From contig JAAZEB010000384.1 in assembly GCA_012512505.1 (NCBI GenBank), forward strand, positions 1 through 34,626: a DNA stretch of 34,626 nucleotides. The letters are read 5' to 3'. The position numbers and the translations under genes are program-made. This stretch comes from Armatimonadota bacterium (GTDB lineage Bacteria > Armatimonadota > JAAZEB01). Positions 1-7,269 of the stretch are shown in pieces. How positions within the stretch are numbered: the stretch's first letter is position 1; each line of letters opens with the position of its first letter. The notes below the pieces were generated by a model. It saw nothing but the letters and a program-made list of their open reading frames with translations. It searched no databases and was not told the origin of the DNA.

Positions 1-721
1 GCGCCACCAGCTCTTTCACGTTCACGACCGGGGGATCACCGGCCGGTGGCTGGTAGACCGCGTAGCCGAGGAGGCGGTCCTCCTCCCGGCAGACCAGCAT
101 CCGGCGGGTTGCCGACGCGCCGGTGGCGAAGGGAGGTACCCCCTCGAGGAGCAGCAGCCCTTGCCACCATGCCTCGGTGCGCGCGGTGCAGAATGCCAGG
201 TGCTGCGCGTAGGCGCGGAAGACCTCCACCAGGGTGGGCAGATCGCCGCTCTGCACCGGTGAGACCCCCACCGGCTCCGGCAGCGCCCCGATCTGGTCGG
301 GCGCGAAGCGATAGGTGCGCTGCTCGCTGCCGTAGTCCCAGCCGAACTTTCGATAGTAGGCGAAAGAGAAGGGCCACAGTGCCGAGGTCGCCAGCCCGGC
401 CGCGGCCATGTGCCGTACCACGGCCGTCATCAACGCGCCGGCGTAGCCCTGCCGGCGGCACTCCGGCAGCGTGGCCACCCCGCCGACGGCGCCGAGGCTC
501 AGGCACCGGCGGCCAACCCACACTGTGGTGGGCAGGCAGGTGCAGGAGGAGACGACGCGGCCGTCCACGGCCACCGTCAGGAATGCCTCCCGGCCGAAGC
601 GCTGCTCCAGGAGGGCATAGCGCTCGCGCCACCACTCGGGCGCCTCGTTAGCGAACGCGGCCGCGGCCACGTCCGCCGCGACCAGCACCTCCTCGGTCGA
701 CTTCGGACTGCGGATCACCAT
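1..721 (-). CDS. GNAT family N-acetyltransferase (partial, Eis-like)
   Basis: The reading frame opens at an ATG (719-721, read on the minus strand) after a GGGAGAG ribosome site and runs off the left edge of the window, giving 240 codons with no stop. The protein has a GNAT core: a strand followed by the acetyl-CoA loop segment CRRQGYAGALM (R/Q-x-x-G-x-G/A type), then a helix and the aromatic segment FAYYRKFGWDYG, which is typical of Eis-type and other two-domain GNATs. After this core the chain continues with what looks like a second acetyltransferase-like domain, so the full protein is probably 300-400 residues. The acceptor substrate cannot be told. It lies 78 bp downstream of the isomerase gene on the same strand and could share its transcript. 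The antisense frames here are shadows. Confidence 0.8.
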   Translation of the reverse strand, partial: MVIRSPKSTEEVLVAADVAAAAFANEAPEWWRERYALLEQRFGREAFLTVAVDGRVVSSCTCLPTTVWVGRRCLSLGAVGGVATLPECRRQGYAGALMTAVVRHMAAAGLATSALWPFSFAYYRKFGWDYGSEQRTYRFAPDQIGALPEPVGVSPVQSGDLPTLVEVFRAYAQHLAFCTARTEAWWQGLLLLEGVPPFATGASATRRMLVCREEDRLLGYAVYQPPAGDPPVVNVKELVA

Positions 722-799
722 CGTTGAACTCTCCCAGCATTCGCTGTCGCACTCTCCCACCGAAGCACCGGGCGCGACGGGGGGTAGCGCGCTGCCAGC

Positions 800-1609
800 T
801 CACCCGGCCTGGTCGGCCCCTGCCGTAAGCGCGCGCACGGCCGCGCCGCAGCGATCCCAGCTCCAGCCCTCCGGCGGGGCGCACTCCAGCATGCCGGGGG
901 CGGTGCAGCCCACCGCGCGGTAGATGCGGCCGAATTCCGCCCAATCGAGCGTGCCGGTGCCTGGGAAGCGGTGTTGGTCGCCACTCCCGTCGTTGTCGTG
1001 TAGGTGCATAGTGACCGCGCGCGGCAGCAAGGCGCGCGCCAGCCGGGCTCCCTCGCCGCTGAGGTGGGCGTGGCCGGTATCGAAGCAGATGCCCAGGTAG
1101 GGGGATGCGACGGCATCGATGATCTGGAGGAGCTCCTCCGGCCGGCTGCCCGGATAGGCGGGCGGCAGGTTCTCCAGCGCCAGGACCACGCCGGCGGCGC
1201 GCGCCACCGGTTCCAACACCCGCAAGCTCTCCAGGGTGTGTGCCAGGCGCTCTTCCTGCCGATCCCCGCACGGCCCGTGCCCGGGGTGGACCACGAAGAA
1301 GCGTGCCCCCAGCTCGCCGGCCAGCGCCAGCCCGGCGCGGTGCGTTTCCAGGGTGGCGGCGCGCACGCCCGGGTCGAGGCTGGAAAGGTCCGCCTGCGCG
1401 CCGAACTCGGAGTGCAGCGAGCTGACGCGCACCCCTGTCTGGCGCAGGAGGTCTTGCACCTCGCGCACTTGCACCGGGTCGGCCGCGTCGAAGTACTCGC
1501 CGTTGCCCAGCAGCCACTCCACGAACTGCACGCCTTGCGCGGCCAGCGCCGGCAAGGCCTCGGCCAAGCGACTTGCCCCCGGCACGTAGGCCGGGTAGAC
1601 CAACTGCAT
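800..1609 (-). CDS. Sugar phosphate isomerase/epimerase (TIM-barrel, AP-endonuclease-2 fold)
   Basis: This is a 269-residue cytoplasmic protein of usual family length. The xylose-isomerase-like TIM barrel is recognised by its metal-site motifs in order: ALENLPP (Glu146), DTGHAH (Asp177, His180), HLHDNDG (His202/His204), DQHRFPGTG (Asp211, His213) and a C-terminal LECAP (Glu242). These residues would bind one divalent metal for ketose/aldose isomerisation or epimerisation. The ATG follows AAGGAGAGG at 11-nt spacing. Such proteins often act with Gfo/Idh/MocA oxidoreductases in inositol or uncommon-sugar catabolism; one such oxidoreductase lies at 9108-10169 but is not in the same operon. An endonuclease IV role is unlikely because the protein lacks the full trinuclear zinc ligand set. 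The substrate is unknown. Confidence 0.85.
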   Translation of the reverse strand: MQLVYPAYVPGASRLAEALPALAAQGVQFVEWLLGNGEYFDAADPVQVREVQDLLRQTGVRVSSLHSEFGAQADLSSLDPGVRAATLETHRAGLALAGELGARFFVVHPGHGPCGDRQEERLAHTLESLRVLEPVARAAGVVLALENLPPAYPGSRPEELLQIIDAVASPYLGICFDTGHAHLSGEGARLARALLPRAVTMHLHDNDGSGDQHRFPGTGTLDWAEFGRIYRAVGCTAPGMLECAPPEGWSWDRCGAAVRALTAGADQAG

Positions 1610-1632
1610 CAGACTGTTATCCTCTCCTTAAG

Positions 1633-1991
1633 GCGCGTTGCCGCGGCGCTCCGTTACTCCCCCAGGCAATAGACCGGAGTGCCCGAGCAATCGGGCTTCA
1701 CACTGTTGGATGCCGCATTGCTGCGGCACTCCGGTACTCTCCCGGGTGATTATCGGAGTGCCCGAGCCATCGGGCCTCACACTGTTGGATGCCGCATTGC
1801 TGCGGCACTCCGGTACTCTCCCGGGTGATTATCGGAGTGCCCGAGCCATCGGGCCTCACACTGTTGGATGCCGCATTGCTGCGGCGCTCCGGTGCTCTCC
1901 CGGGCAATAGACCGGAGTGCCCGAGCAATCGGGCTTCGATAGTTAGGGAAGCCGCATCGCTGCGGCGCTCCGTTGCTCTCCCAACGGGCCG
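1633..1991. repeat. Four tandem 79-80 bp structured repeats plus a partial copy
   Basis: Units begin with CGGAGTGCCCGAG at 1675, 1754, 1833 and 1913, so the period is 79, 79 and 80 bp. A degenerate half unit (1633-1674) precedes them. Each unit holds two short hairpins: CCCGA/TCGGG with loop GCAA or GCCA, and GCCGCA/TGCGGC with loop TTGC. In complete units GGAGTGCC near one end can also pair with GGCACTCC after the second hairpin, giving a three-way-junction shape. In the degenerate copies stem bases change in pairs (the half unit pairs CGCG with CGCG), so structure is kept while sequence drifts. This block fills most of the 384-bp gap between tldE and the isomerase gene. It holds no credible gene; the short frames here are translated repeat. 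Confidence 0.9.
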
Positions 1992-1993
1992 TC

Positions 1994-3331
1994 TTAAAAC
2001 TCGGTGGCGCTGGAAAACTCGAAAGCATCGAGGCGTAGTGCCGGCACCCGGCAGGCCCCGCCCTCGGCCTGCAGCTTCGTTTCGCGCCCGATGGCGGAGA
2101 CCGTGTCCAGCGCGTCGAGGATCGACTGGGTGAAGCGCAGGTTCTTGACCGGGTGGGCCACCTGCCCGTTCTCAATCCAGAAGGTGCCGTCGCGCGTCAT
2201 CCCGGTGAACACCGTCTTCACCGGGTGCAGCACGTTGGTGTAGTGGAAGCGCGTCACCAGGATGCCGCGCGGCGTATCGGCGATCATCGCGTCGAGGTCG
2301 GCATCGCCGGGGGCCAGGAAGACGTTGCGCGGGAGCGGCCCCCACACGCCGGCGCCCCCGCTGGCGTGCCCGGTCGACTGCTTCCCCTCGCGGTGGGCGG
2401 TATACGAATCATAGACCACCGCGTTGGCGTGACCGTTCACGATCATCTCGACGCGCTGCTTGGCGACGCCCTCGGGGTCGAAGGCGGTTGCCAGGCCGGC
2501 CGGGTCGAGGCCGTCATCGTAGAGGGTGATTGCCTCGCCGGTGATGCGCTGGCCGAAGCGGTCGTTCATGAAGCTGCGGTGTTCCTGCACGCTGAGGGCG
2601 CCCAGCCCCATCCAGCCGAGGAACATCACCATGTCGGCCACCGCGTAGGGCTTGAGGATCACCGGGTAGACGCCGGGGGCCAGGTCGCGCGGGGAAACGC
2701 CGCGGGCGCAGGTTTCGGCGGCCTCTTCGGCCACCGCCTCCGGGTCGATGGCGGCGGCATCGCGCGACACCTGGTCGGCATAGCCGAAGCCGCCCGGCTC
2801 CTTGTTCATCACCGCCGTCAGCAACGCGGTCGTACTGCTGCCGTAGGCCTCCACGCCGAGGGAGTTGACCACGGCGCGCTCGCTGGTGTGCGTGCTGAAG
2901 GCGCCGGAGGCGCTGGCGCCGTAGCGGCCGGCCACCTGCACCACCTTTTCGACGGCGCGCGCCCGCTCCTCCGGGGTGAAGCGCGCCGTGCTCTCGCGCC
3001 AGGCGTCCACCGCCGCCAGTGGCGTTGGGCTGGGCAGCGAGACGAAGTCGGGGTTTTCCTCTTGCGCCTCGGCCACGGCGCGGGCACGTTCCGCCAGCCG
3101 TCGAATTCCCTCGTCGTCGGTGGCGTTGCTTTCGACGAAGCCAACCTTCTTGCCGATCACGGCGCGAATCGACAGCACCGTGTCGCGCTCGGTGACGTTC
3201 TGATGGATCACCGAGCCGGCGTAGCGCGGCAGTGCCTGGTCGCCGCCGCGGAGGGTCACCTCCACCTGATCGGCGCGGGTCATGTCGAGCGCGCGGTGAA
3301 CGATCTCCAGCGCGGTCTCTCTCCCGAGCAT
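1994..3331 (-). CDS. pmbA: TldE/PmbA-family metalloprotease-partner protein
   Basis: This is a 445-residue member of the PmbA/TldD superfamily. In the characterised E. coli system the TldD-TldE heterodimer cleaves unfolded peptides and matures microcin B17; TldE lacks the catalytic metal site. No HExxxH is present here, consistent with the TldE/PmbA half. Family-like segments are visible: the N-terminal domain with ALEIVHRALD and IGKKVGFVESN, the central APGVYPVILKPYAVADMV (equivalent to the vVldp..aa.ll segment), and the C-terminal LVTRFHYTNVLHP...FTGMTRDGTFWIENGQ. The start follows the stop of tldD by 4 bp and the ATG overlaps nothing, so the two are co-transcribed and probably translationally coupled. 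Natural targets in such phyla are unknown; quinone-like or RiPP precursors are possible. The 79-bp repeats begin 2 bp past the stop codon. Confidence 0.88.
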   Translation of the reverse strand: MLGRETALEIVHRALDMTRADQVEVTLRGGDQALPRYAGSVIHQNVTERDTVLSIRAVIGKKVGFVESNATDDEGIRRLAERARAVAEAQEENPDFVSLPSPTPLAAVDAWRESTARFTPEERARAVEKVVQVAGRYGASASGAFSTHTSERAVVNSLGVEAYGSSTTALLTAVMNKEPGGFGYADQVSRDAAAIDPEAVAEEAAETCARGVSPRDLAPGVYPVILKPYAVADMVMFLGWMGLGALSVQEHRSFMNDRFGQRITGEAITLYDDGLDPAGLATAFDPEGVAKQRVEMIVNGHANAVVYDSYTAHREGKQSTGHASGGAGVWGPLPRNVFLAPGDADLDAMIADTPRGILVTRFHYTNVLHPVKTVFTGMTRDGTFWIENGQVAHPVKNLRFTQSILDALDTVSAIGRETKLQAEGGACRVPALRLDAFEFSSATEF

Positions 3332-3335
3332 CGCT

Positions 3336-4565
3336 TCACCCCTTCATCACGCCCACGCGCACGCCGCGGAAGCGTGCCGAGGAGACGCCGTGGCCGACGT
3401 GGGCCACCGGGGCGGGCTCCCCCTTGCCACAGTTGGGCAGGCCCCACACGCGCCACTCCCGCTTGCGGGCGATGGCGTCGCAGGCGCGCCAGAACTGGTA
3501 GGTGATCCCGGTGTAAGTGGCGTTCTTCAGCAGGCGGCTCAGGCTGCCGTCGCGGATCTCCCAGGCCGCCTCGGTGCCGAACTGGAAGTTGAGGCGCTTG
3601 TCGTCGATGCTCCACGACTTGTTGCTGGCGAGGTAGAGGCCCTCCCGCGTGTCGCGGATCATCTCGTCCAGCGACCAATCGCCCGGTTCGAGGTTGATGT
3701 TGGTCATGCGGATGAGCGGGATCCGGTTGTCAGTGGTCAGGAAAGAGGTGCCGGCGTAAGAGGCCTCGGTGCCGAAAACGCGGTCCAGCTCAATCGGGTG
3801 GCCGCACGACTCATGCACCTGGAGGGCCAGCTGCTGGCCCTCCAGGATGATGTCTGTCTCCCCGGAAGGGCACTGCGGCGCGTCGAGCAGCTCCCCGGCT
3901 TCCTGGCCGGCGGTCTCGGCGCCGCGCACCAGATCCAGGCCCTCGATGAACTCGTAGCCGGCGGCGGCGTAGTCACCGCCAAAGGCGGCGGGGTAAGAGC
4001 GCACCTGCACCTCGCCGGCCTCGGTGGCCGTCGCCACCACGCCGGCGCCGCTCTCGGTCTTCGTCTGCTCCAGGTAAGAGCCCTCGGTGCTGGCAAACGT
4101 CTTCTCCTCGCGGAAGAAGTCCATCGTCGCCTCGGAGACGGTGACGCGCGGGCTGCGGCGCAAGGCGGCATCGGCATCCAGCAGCAGCGCCGTCTTCTCG
4201 GCGAGTGGCACCTCAAACGGGTCTTTCTGGCAGGGGCTTTCAAAGCGGCCGCGGGCGGGCTCTACCGGCGCGAGCGACACGTCTGCCTGCTTCACCAGGG
4301 CGCTGGCGCGGGCGATGCGCACTGCCAGCTCCGCGACGCGCTCCATCTCCTCGGCATCGATCTGCCGGCTGCTGGCGAAGCCCCAGGCGCCGTCGGCCAG
4401 CACGCGCACGCCAAAGCCGGCGCTCTCGCCGCTGGAGACGGCCTCGACGTGGCCGTTCTTCGTCTGGATGTTCTCGGTGGTTCGGCGCACCACACGCACG
4501 TCAGCGTACGTGGCGCCCGCCTGCAGCGCCCGCTCCAGGGCTCGTCGAGTGAGATCCTCCATCAC
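3336..4565 (-). CDS. tldD: TldD-family zinc metalloprotease with an apparent internal deletion
   Basis: This is the catalytic half of the TldD/TldE pair, a cytoplasmic peptidase. The metal motif HExxxH is intact (His251, Glu252, His256 in HESCGHPIELD), as is the C-terminal Cys379 in NCGKGEP, the further zinc ligand of the family. The protein has 409 residues; relatives I recall have about 470-480. The missing part is internal: residues AGTSFL are followed after about five residues by RIPLIRMTNINLEPG, whereas relatives carry roughly 70 residues there, including a conserved DDEG...TSRE...NGTMRADG stretch. The reading frame stays open, so the change is a multiple of three bases. The N-terminal domain (1-240) and the region after 282 look complete. 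The ATG follows AAGGGGGG at short spacing. Activity of this version is doubtful. Confidence 0.88.
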   Translation of the reverse strand: MMEDLTRRALERALQAGATYADVRVVRRTTENIQTKNGHVEAVSSGESAGFGVRVLADGAWGFASSRQIDAEEMERVAELAVRIARASALVKQADVSLAPVEPARGRFESPCQKDPFEVPLAEKTALLLDADAALRRSPRVTVSEATMDFFREEKTFASTEGSYLEQTKTESGAGVVATATEAGEVQVRSYPAAFGGDYAAAGYEFIEGLDLVRGAETAGQEAGELLDAPQCPSGETDIILEGQQLALQVHESCGHPIELDRVFGTEASYAGTSFLTTDNRIPLIRMTNINLEPGDWSLDEMIRDTREGLYLASNKSWSIDDKRLNFQFGTEAAWEIRDGSLSRLLKNATYTGITYQFWRACDAIARKREWRVWGLPNCGKGEPAPVAHVGHGVSSARFRGVRVGVMKG

Positions 4566-4629
4566 GCCCCCCTTGCCCAGTGCCGACCGTGGCCTCCCAG
4601 CGCGTGGCCAGTGATCGGCACCTTACCCG

Positions 4630-4674
4630 GTTATACCCTCTCCGGATGGCCTTTCCTGCTGCCGCCGGGAAAGG
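4630..4674 (-). promoter_or_regulatory. Weak candidate promoter of tldD-pmbA with inverted repeat
   Basis: Read on the minus strand, TATAAC lies at 4630-4635 with a poor -35 hexamer (CAGGAA, 4653-4658) at 17-bp spacing, which would give a leader of about 60 nt before tldD. The inverted repeat CCTTTCC (4650-4656) / GGAAAGG (4668-4674) overlaps the -35 position and could be an operator. Apart from this, 4566-4698 shows nothing I can name. Confidence 0.25.
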
Positions 4675-4698
4675 AGAGTGCCCGGCCTCCTCGGCGCT

Positions 4699-4830
4699 GG
4701 AGATGCCTCCTATGGCGGCCGGCGGGACGCCGGCGATCCGACCCATTGGCGTCGGAGATGCCTATGGCGGCCGGCGGGACGCCGGCGATCCGACCCATTG
4801 GCGTCAGGAGATGCCTCCTACGGCGGCCGG
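4699..4830. repeat. GC-rich hairpin repeat family B, two and a half tandem copies
   Basis: Copy one (4699-4753) and copy two (4754-4805) share GGAGATGCC...TATGGCGGCCGG and end in GATCCGACCCATTGGCGTC. A truncated third copy follows at 4806-4830. The core is a perfect 7-bp hairpin, GCCGGCG-GGA-CGCCGGC, followed by GATCCG. A diverged relative lies at 18843-18885. It has no coding potential. Confidence 0.85.
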
Positions 4831-4909
4831 CCTAACACCTAACACCTGACACCTAACACCTAACACCTGACACTTGTCACCTGCCACCTGCCACCTGTCA
4901 CCTGCCACC
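4831..4909. repeat. Heptanucleotide tandem repeat (CACCTRN)n
   Basis: There are ten full 7-bp units with partial units at both ends. The left half is built of CACCTAA and CACCTGA units and the right half of CACCTGC and CACCTGT, with one CACTTGT at the switch. It starts directly at the end of the truncated hairpin repeat and stops 11 bp before the candidate ECF -35 box. Such heptamer arrays occur in cyanobacterial and other environmental genomes and are prone to slipped-strand change. Confidence 0.92.
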
Positions 4910-4920
4910 GCCGCCGGTGG

Positions 4921-4945
4921 GGAACGAATCGGGCGCGCACTCGTC
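4921..4945 (+). promoter_or_regulatory. Candidate ECF-type (autoregulated) promoter
   Basis: GGAAC (4921-4925) is followed after 16 bp by CGTC (4942-4945). This matches the usual -35 GGAAC and -10 CGTC elements of many ECF sigma promoters. It lies 46 bp upstream of the sigma gene start, and ECF sigma genes commonly transcribe themselves. Transcription would start near 4952, giving a leader of about 40 nt. Confidence 0.55.
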
Positions 4946-4991
4946 CTGAAGAGTAGTGCTTGCTGTAGGACGGCTCGCGTGGAAAGGGTCC

Positions 4992-5564
4992 ATGCCAGAA
5001 CCCGAGGAGGCCATCGTTCGTCGTGCCCAAGACGGCGACCGGGAAGCGTTCCGAACCCTCTTCGAGCGCTACCGCGATCCGGTGTTCGGCTACGTACGCC
5101 GGATGGTGGGCGATCCCGAGCTGGCGGCCGACCTGGCGCAAGACGTGTTCCTGCGCGCCTATCAGGGGCTGCCCCGCCTGAAGGCGCCGGGGGCGTTTCG
5201 CGGCTGGCTTTACCAGATCGCCGCGAACCGCGTGCGCGACCACTGGAAAAGCCCGCGCCCGGAGATGCTGAGCCTGGAGGGTGGCGGCGGCGAGGAGGGC
5301 GGCGGCGAGCTGGCGGTCGCGGATACCCGGCCGGGCCCGGAGCGCGTGGCGGTGCGCGAGCACCTGCGGCTGGCGGTGAGCCGGGCGGTGGAGAAGCTGG
5401 TGCCGGAGCGCCAGGAGGTGGTGCTGCTGCATCACCTGCACGGCCTGGAGGTGCGCGAGATCGCCCGGGCTTTGGGGTTGGCTGAGGGCACGGTGAAGTC
5501 ACGTTTGGGGCGGGCGCGGGCCGACCTGCGCCGCCACCTGGCCGATTGGATGGAGGAGTCGTGA
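4992..5564 (+). CDS. ECF-type RNA polymerase sigma factor (sigma-70 family)
   Basis: This is a 190-residue sigma factor with only regions 2 and 4, typical of group IV. Region 2 spans about residues 18-80, ending in DLAQDVFLRAYQGL and FRGWLYQIAANRVRDH. A Gly/Glu-rich linker (about 93-108) follows. Region 4 (about 130-180) carries LVPERQEVVLLHHLHGLEVREIA split as PERQEV...GLEVREIARALG and the recognition helix AEGTVKSRLGRARADLR. I chose the ATG at 4992 over an in-frame start at 4956 because GGAAAGG sits at good spacing and region 2 then begins at the normal distance. The stop overlaps the anti-sigma start by one base. The next two genes are its probable inhibitor and a periplasmic sensor-like protein, which points to an envelope signal. 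Confidence 0.93.
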   Translation: MPEPEEAIVRRAQDGDREAFRTLFERYRDPVFGYVRRMVGDPELAADLAQDVFLRAYQGLPRLKAPGAFRGWLYQIAANRVRDHWKSPRPEMLSLEGGGGEEGGGELAVADTRPGPERVAVREHLRLAVSRAVEKLVPERQEVVLLHHLHGLEVREIARALGLAEGTVKSRLGRARADLRRHLADWMEES

Positions 5565-6052
5565 TGGCCAAATCCCGACAGGAGAGCAGCATGGCCCGCT
5601 GCGCCCGTGTGCGGGAGTGGCTGCCGGAGTATGACTACGGAGGCCCGGGCGTCTGGCAGCGCTGGCAGGTGGCCCGCCACCTGGGCTGCTGCCCGGAGTG
5701 TGCCCGGGAGCTGGCCGGACTGCGGCGCGCGACGGCGCTGTTGACGGCGCTGCCGACAGAGCCTGCCCCGGCCGATATGTGGGCGTCGCTGGAGCGGGAG
5801 TTGGCCCGGGTGGAGCGCGCCCCGGCACCGGCGCGCCCTGGCCGGCGAGTGGTGCCGGCACTGGCGGCCGCCGTCGCGGCAGCACTGGCGGTGGGGCTGG
5901 GGGTGTGGTATCCCCGACCGGAGCCCGCCGCGCCTCTGCCGGTGGCCTCCTATGTCCGCTCGCACCTGGCGCTGTCGCGGGCGCAGCCGTTCGCGCCGGG
6001 CGCCGGGATCGACACGCTGGTGGTGCTTACCGCCGTGGGGGAGGGAAGATGA
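5564..6052 (+). CDS. Anti-sigma factor, zinc-finger (ZAS) type, single-pass membrane
   Basis: This is a 162-residue protein starting at the ATG whose first base is the last base of the sigma stop codon; GGAGGAG lies 5-10 bases upstream. The zinc-binding anti-sigma signature HxxxCxxC is present as His39, Cys43 and Cys46 (Cys42 is an extra cysteine next to it). A Pro/Arg-rich linker leads to one hydrophobic segment at about residues 97-116 (VVPALAAAVAAALAVGLGVW), so the zinc domain is cytoplasmic and a short C-terminal tail of about 45 residues lies outside. By family analogy it binds and silences the upstream sigma factor until released by proteolysis or a redox change. It is translationally coupled at both ends: its stop overlaps the next start as ATGA. 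Confidence 0.88.
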   Translation: MAKSRQESSMARCARVREWLPEYDYGGPGVWQRWQVARHLGCCPECARELAGLRRATALLTALPTEPAPADMWASLERELARVERAPAPARPGRRVVPALAAAVAAALAVGLGVWYPRPEPAAPLPVASYVRSHLALSRAQPFAPGAGIDTLVVLTAVGEGR

Positions 6053-7218
6053 GCCAGACCCGGCGACGCACCCCCGCGCGCCCCGACGCCGGCGAAGCGG
6101 GGCGCCTGCCGCTGTCGGGTGCCTGGTGCTGCGAGGCACCGGCGGTGAGGCAACTCCCGCGGCGGCAGCGCGGCCTTCGCGCGGCGGTATGGCGGCTGCT
6201 GTTGGCGACGCTGGCGGTGCTGGGGGCCGTGCTGCCGGCGTCGGCGGCCACCCCGGGGGCCGACTTGCTGAAGCAGGCCTTTCGCAACCCGCGCCGGGTG
6301 GCGCACCATGGCACCCTGGAGGTGCGCGTCTTCACGGCCCCCCGCTCGGCCGCCACGGTGCGCGTCGTCTGCGATGGCAAGGGCCGCGAGCGGCGCGAGC
6401 ACCTCAGCGGCCCCACCCGCGGCCTGACGGTGCTGACCGATGGCCGCGCCATCTGGCAGCGGTTGGCGGCCGACGCGCCCTGGACGCGCGCGCCGGGATC
6501 GCTGCCGGATGAGGCTGCCTGGGAGCGCCTGCGGAGCAACTATCAGTTCGTCACGAAGGGGCAGAAGCGCGTGGCGGGGCGGCTGGCGTGGGTGATCGCC
6601 CTCAGCCCGCGGCACGCCGGGAACCCTCGGCAGACGCTGTGGGTGGATGCCGCCAACGCCTTGATCCTCCGCTCGGAGTGCTACACTCATGCCGGCAAGC
6701 TGGCAATGACGACCGCCTACACGAAGGTGACGCTGGGAGCGCCGGCCACCGGGGCGCTGCGCCTGCCCGCGGCGGCGAGTTCCAGCGCGGCCGCGGAAGA
6801 GTGGGTGGCGTGGGACTCTCGCGCTGAGCTGCAGCGCCAACTGGGAACGCCGGTGCCGCTTCCCACCCGCCTGCCGGCCGGCTACCACCCGGTCGGCTAC
6901 CACCTGCGGCCGTGCCGGCAGGGCGGGCAGCTTCCAGTGGTGCGCTACAGCGATGGCCTCAACCCGCTAACGCTGTTTGTCACCCGCGGGCAAGGGATGG
7001 GCCGGGGCGGCGGCCGCGGCTGGGGCATGGGCCGCGGCAAAGGCGGCGGTGGGCTGGGCTGGGGCTGGGGCCGGGGCAAAGGTGGCCCGGGCGCCTGCGT
7101 GGTACAGCAGGTGGATGGGCAGCAGGTAGCCCGCACCACTTACGACAACCTGACCTACGTGCTGATCGGCAACCACTCGCCCCAGGGCCTGGAGGCGGCG
7201 CTGAAGTCGATTCGATAG
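6049..7218 (+). CDS. Exported RseB/MucB-like sigma regulatory protein with Gly-rich insert
   Basis: This is a 389-residue protein starting at the ATG inside the ATGA overlap with the anti-sigma gene. A long basic N-terminus is followed by a hydrophobic run (about 49-63) and ASA-A near residue 66, a likely Sec signal peptide. The next 200 residues read like the LolA/RseB-type lipid-sensing half-barrel: LKQAFRNPRRVAHHGTLEVRV, a VRVVCDGKGRERREHL strand, WQRLA, and VAGRLAWVIALSPR...LWVDAANALILRSE. A C-terminal domain with LPTRLPAGYHPVGYHL and LFVTRG...LIGNHSPQGLEAALKSIR resembles the MucB/DUF4367 end. Between these, about residues 315-348 form a Gly/Trp/Arg-rich tract absent from the family as I know it. 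Its position suggests it senses an envelope signal and controls the anti-sigma factor. The match is by pattern, not by alignment. Confidence 0.72.
   Translation: MSQTRRRTPARPDAGEAGRLPLSGAWCCEAPAVRQLPRRQRGLRAAVWRLLLATLAVLGAVLPASAATPGADLLKQAFRNPRRVAHHGTLEVRVFTAPRSAATVRVVCDGKGRERREHLSGPTRGLTVLTDGRAIWQRLAADAPWTRAPGSLPDEAAWERLRSNYQFVTKGQKRVAGRLAWVIALSPRHAGNPRQTLWVDAANALILRSECYTHAGKLAMTTAYTKVTLGAPATGALRLPAAASSSAAAEEWVAWDSRAELQRQLGTPVPLPTRLPAGYHPVGYHLRPCRQGGQLPVVRYSDGLNPLTLFVTRGQGMGRGGGRGWGMGRGKGGGGLGWGWGRGKGGPGACVVQQVDGQQVARTTYDNLTYVLIGNHSPQGLEAALKSIR
7051..7076 (+). other. Potential G-quadruplex tract in the coding strand
   Basis: Five runs of three or four G separated by two-base spacers (CT or CC) lie in the Gly/Trp-rich part of the RseB-like gene. 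This satisfies the common G3+N1-7 rule. Whether it folds in the cell cannot be told from sequence. Confidence 0.5.
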
Positions 7219-7269
7219 TGCCGCCTACCGCTGCCCCGCGAAGTGCCCCGTTTGCCGGTGGATGGTCCC

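Noticed and set aside
1633-1991. Possible CRISPR array
   Set aside because: The whole 79-80 bp unit is repeated with no unique spacers, the unit is longer than CRISPR repeats, and no cas gene is in the window.
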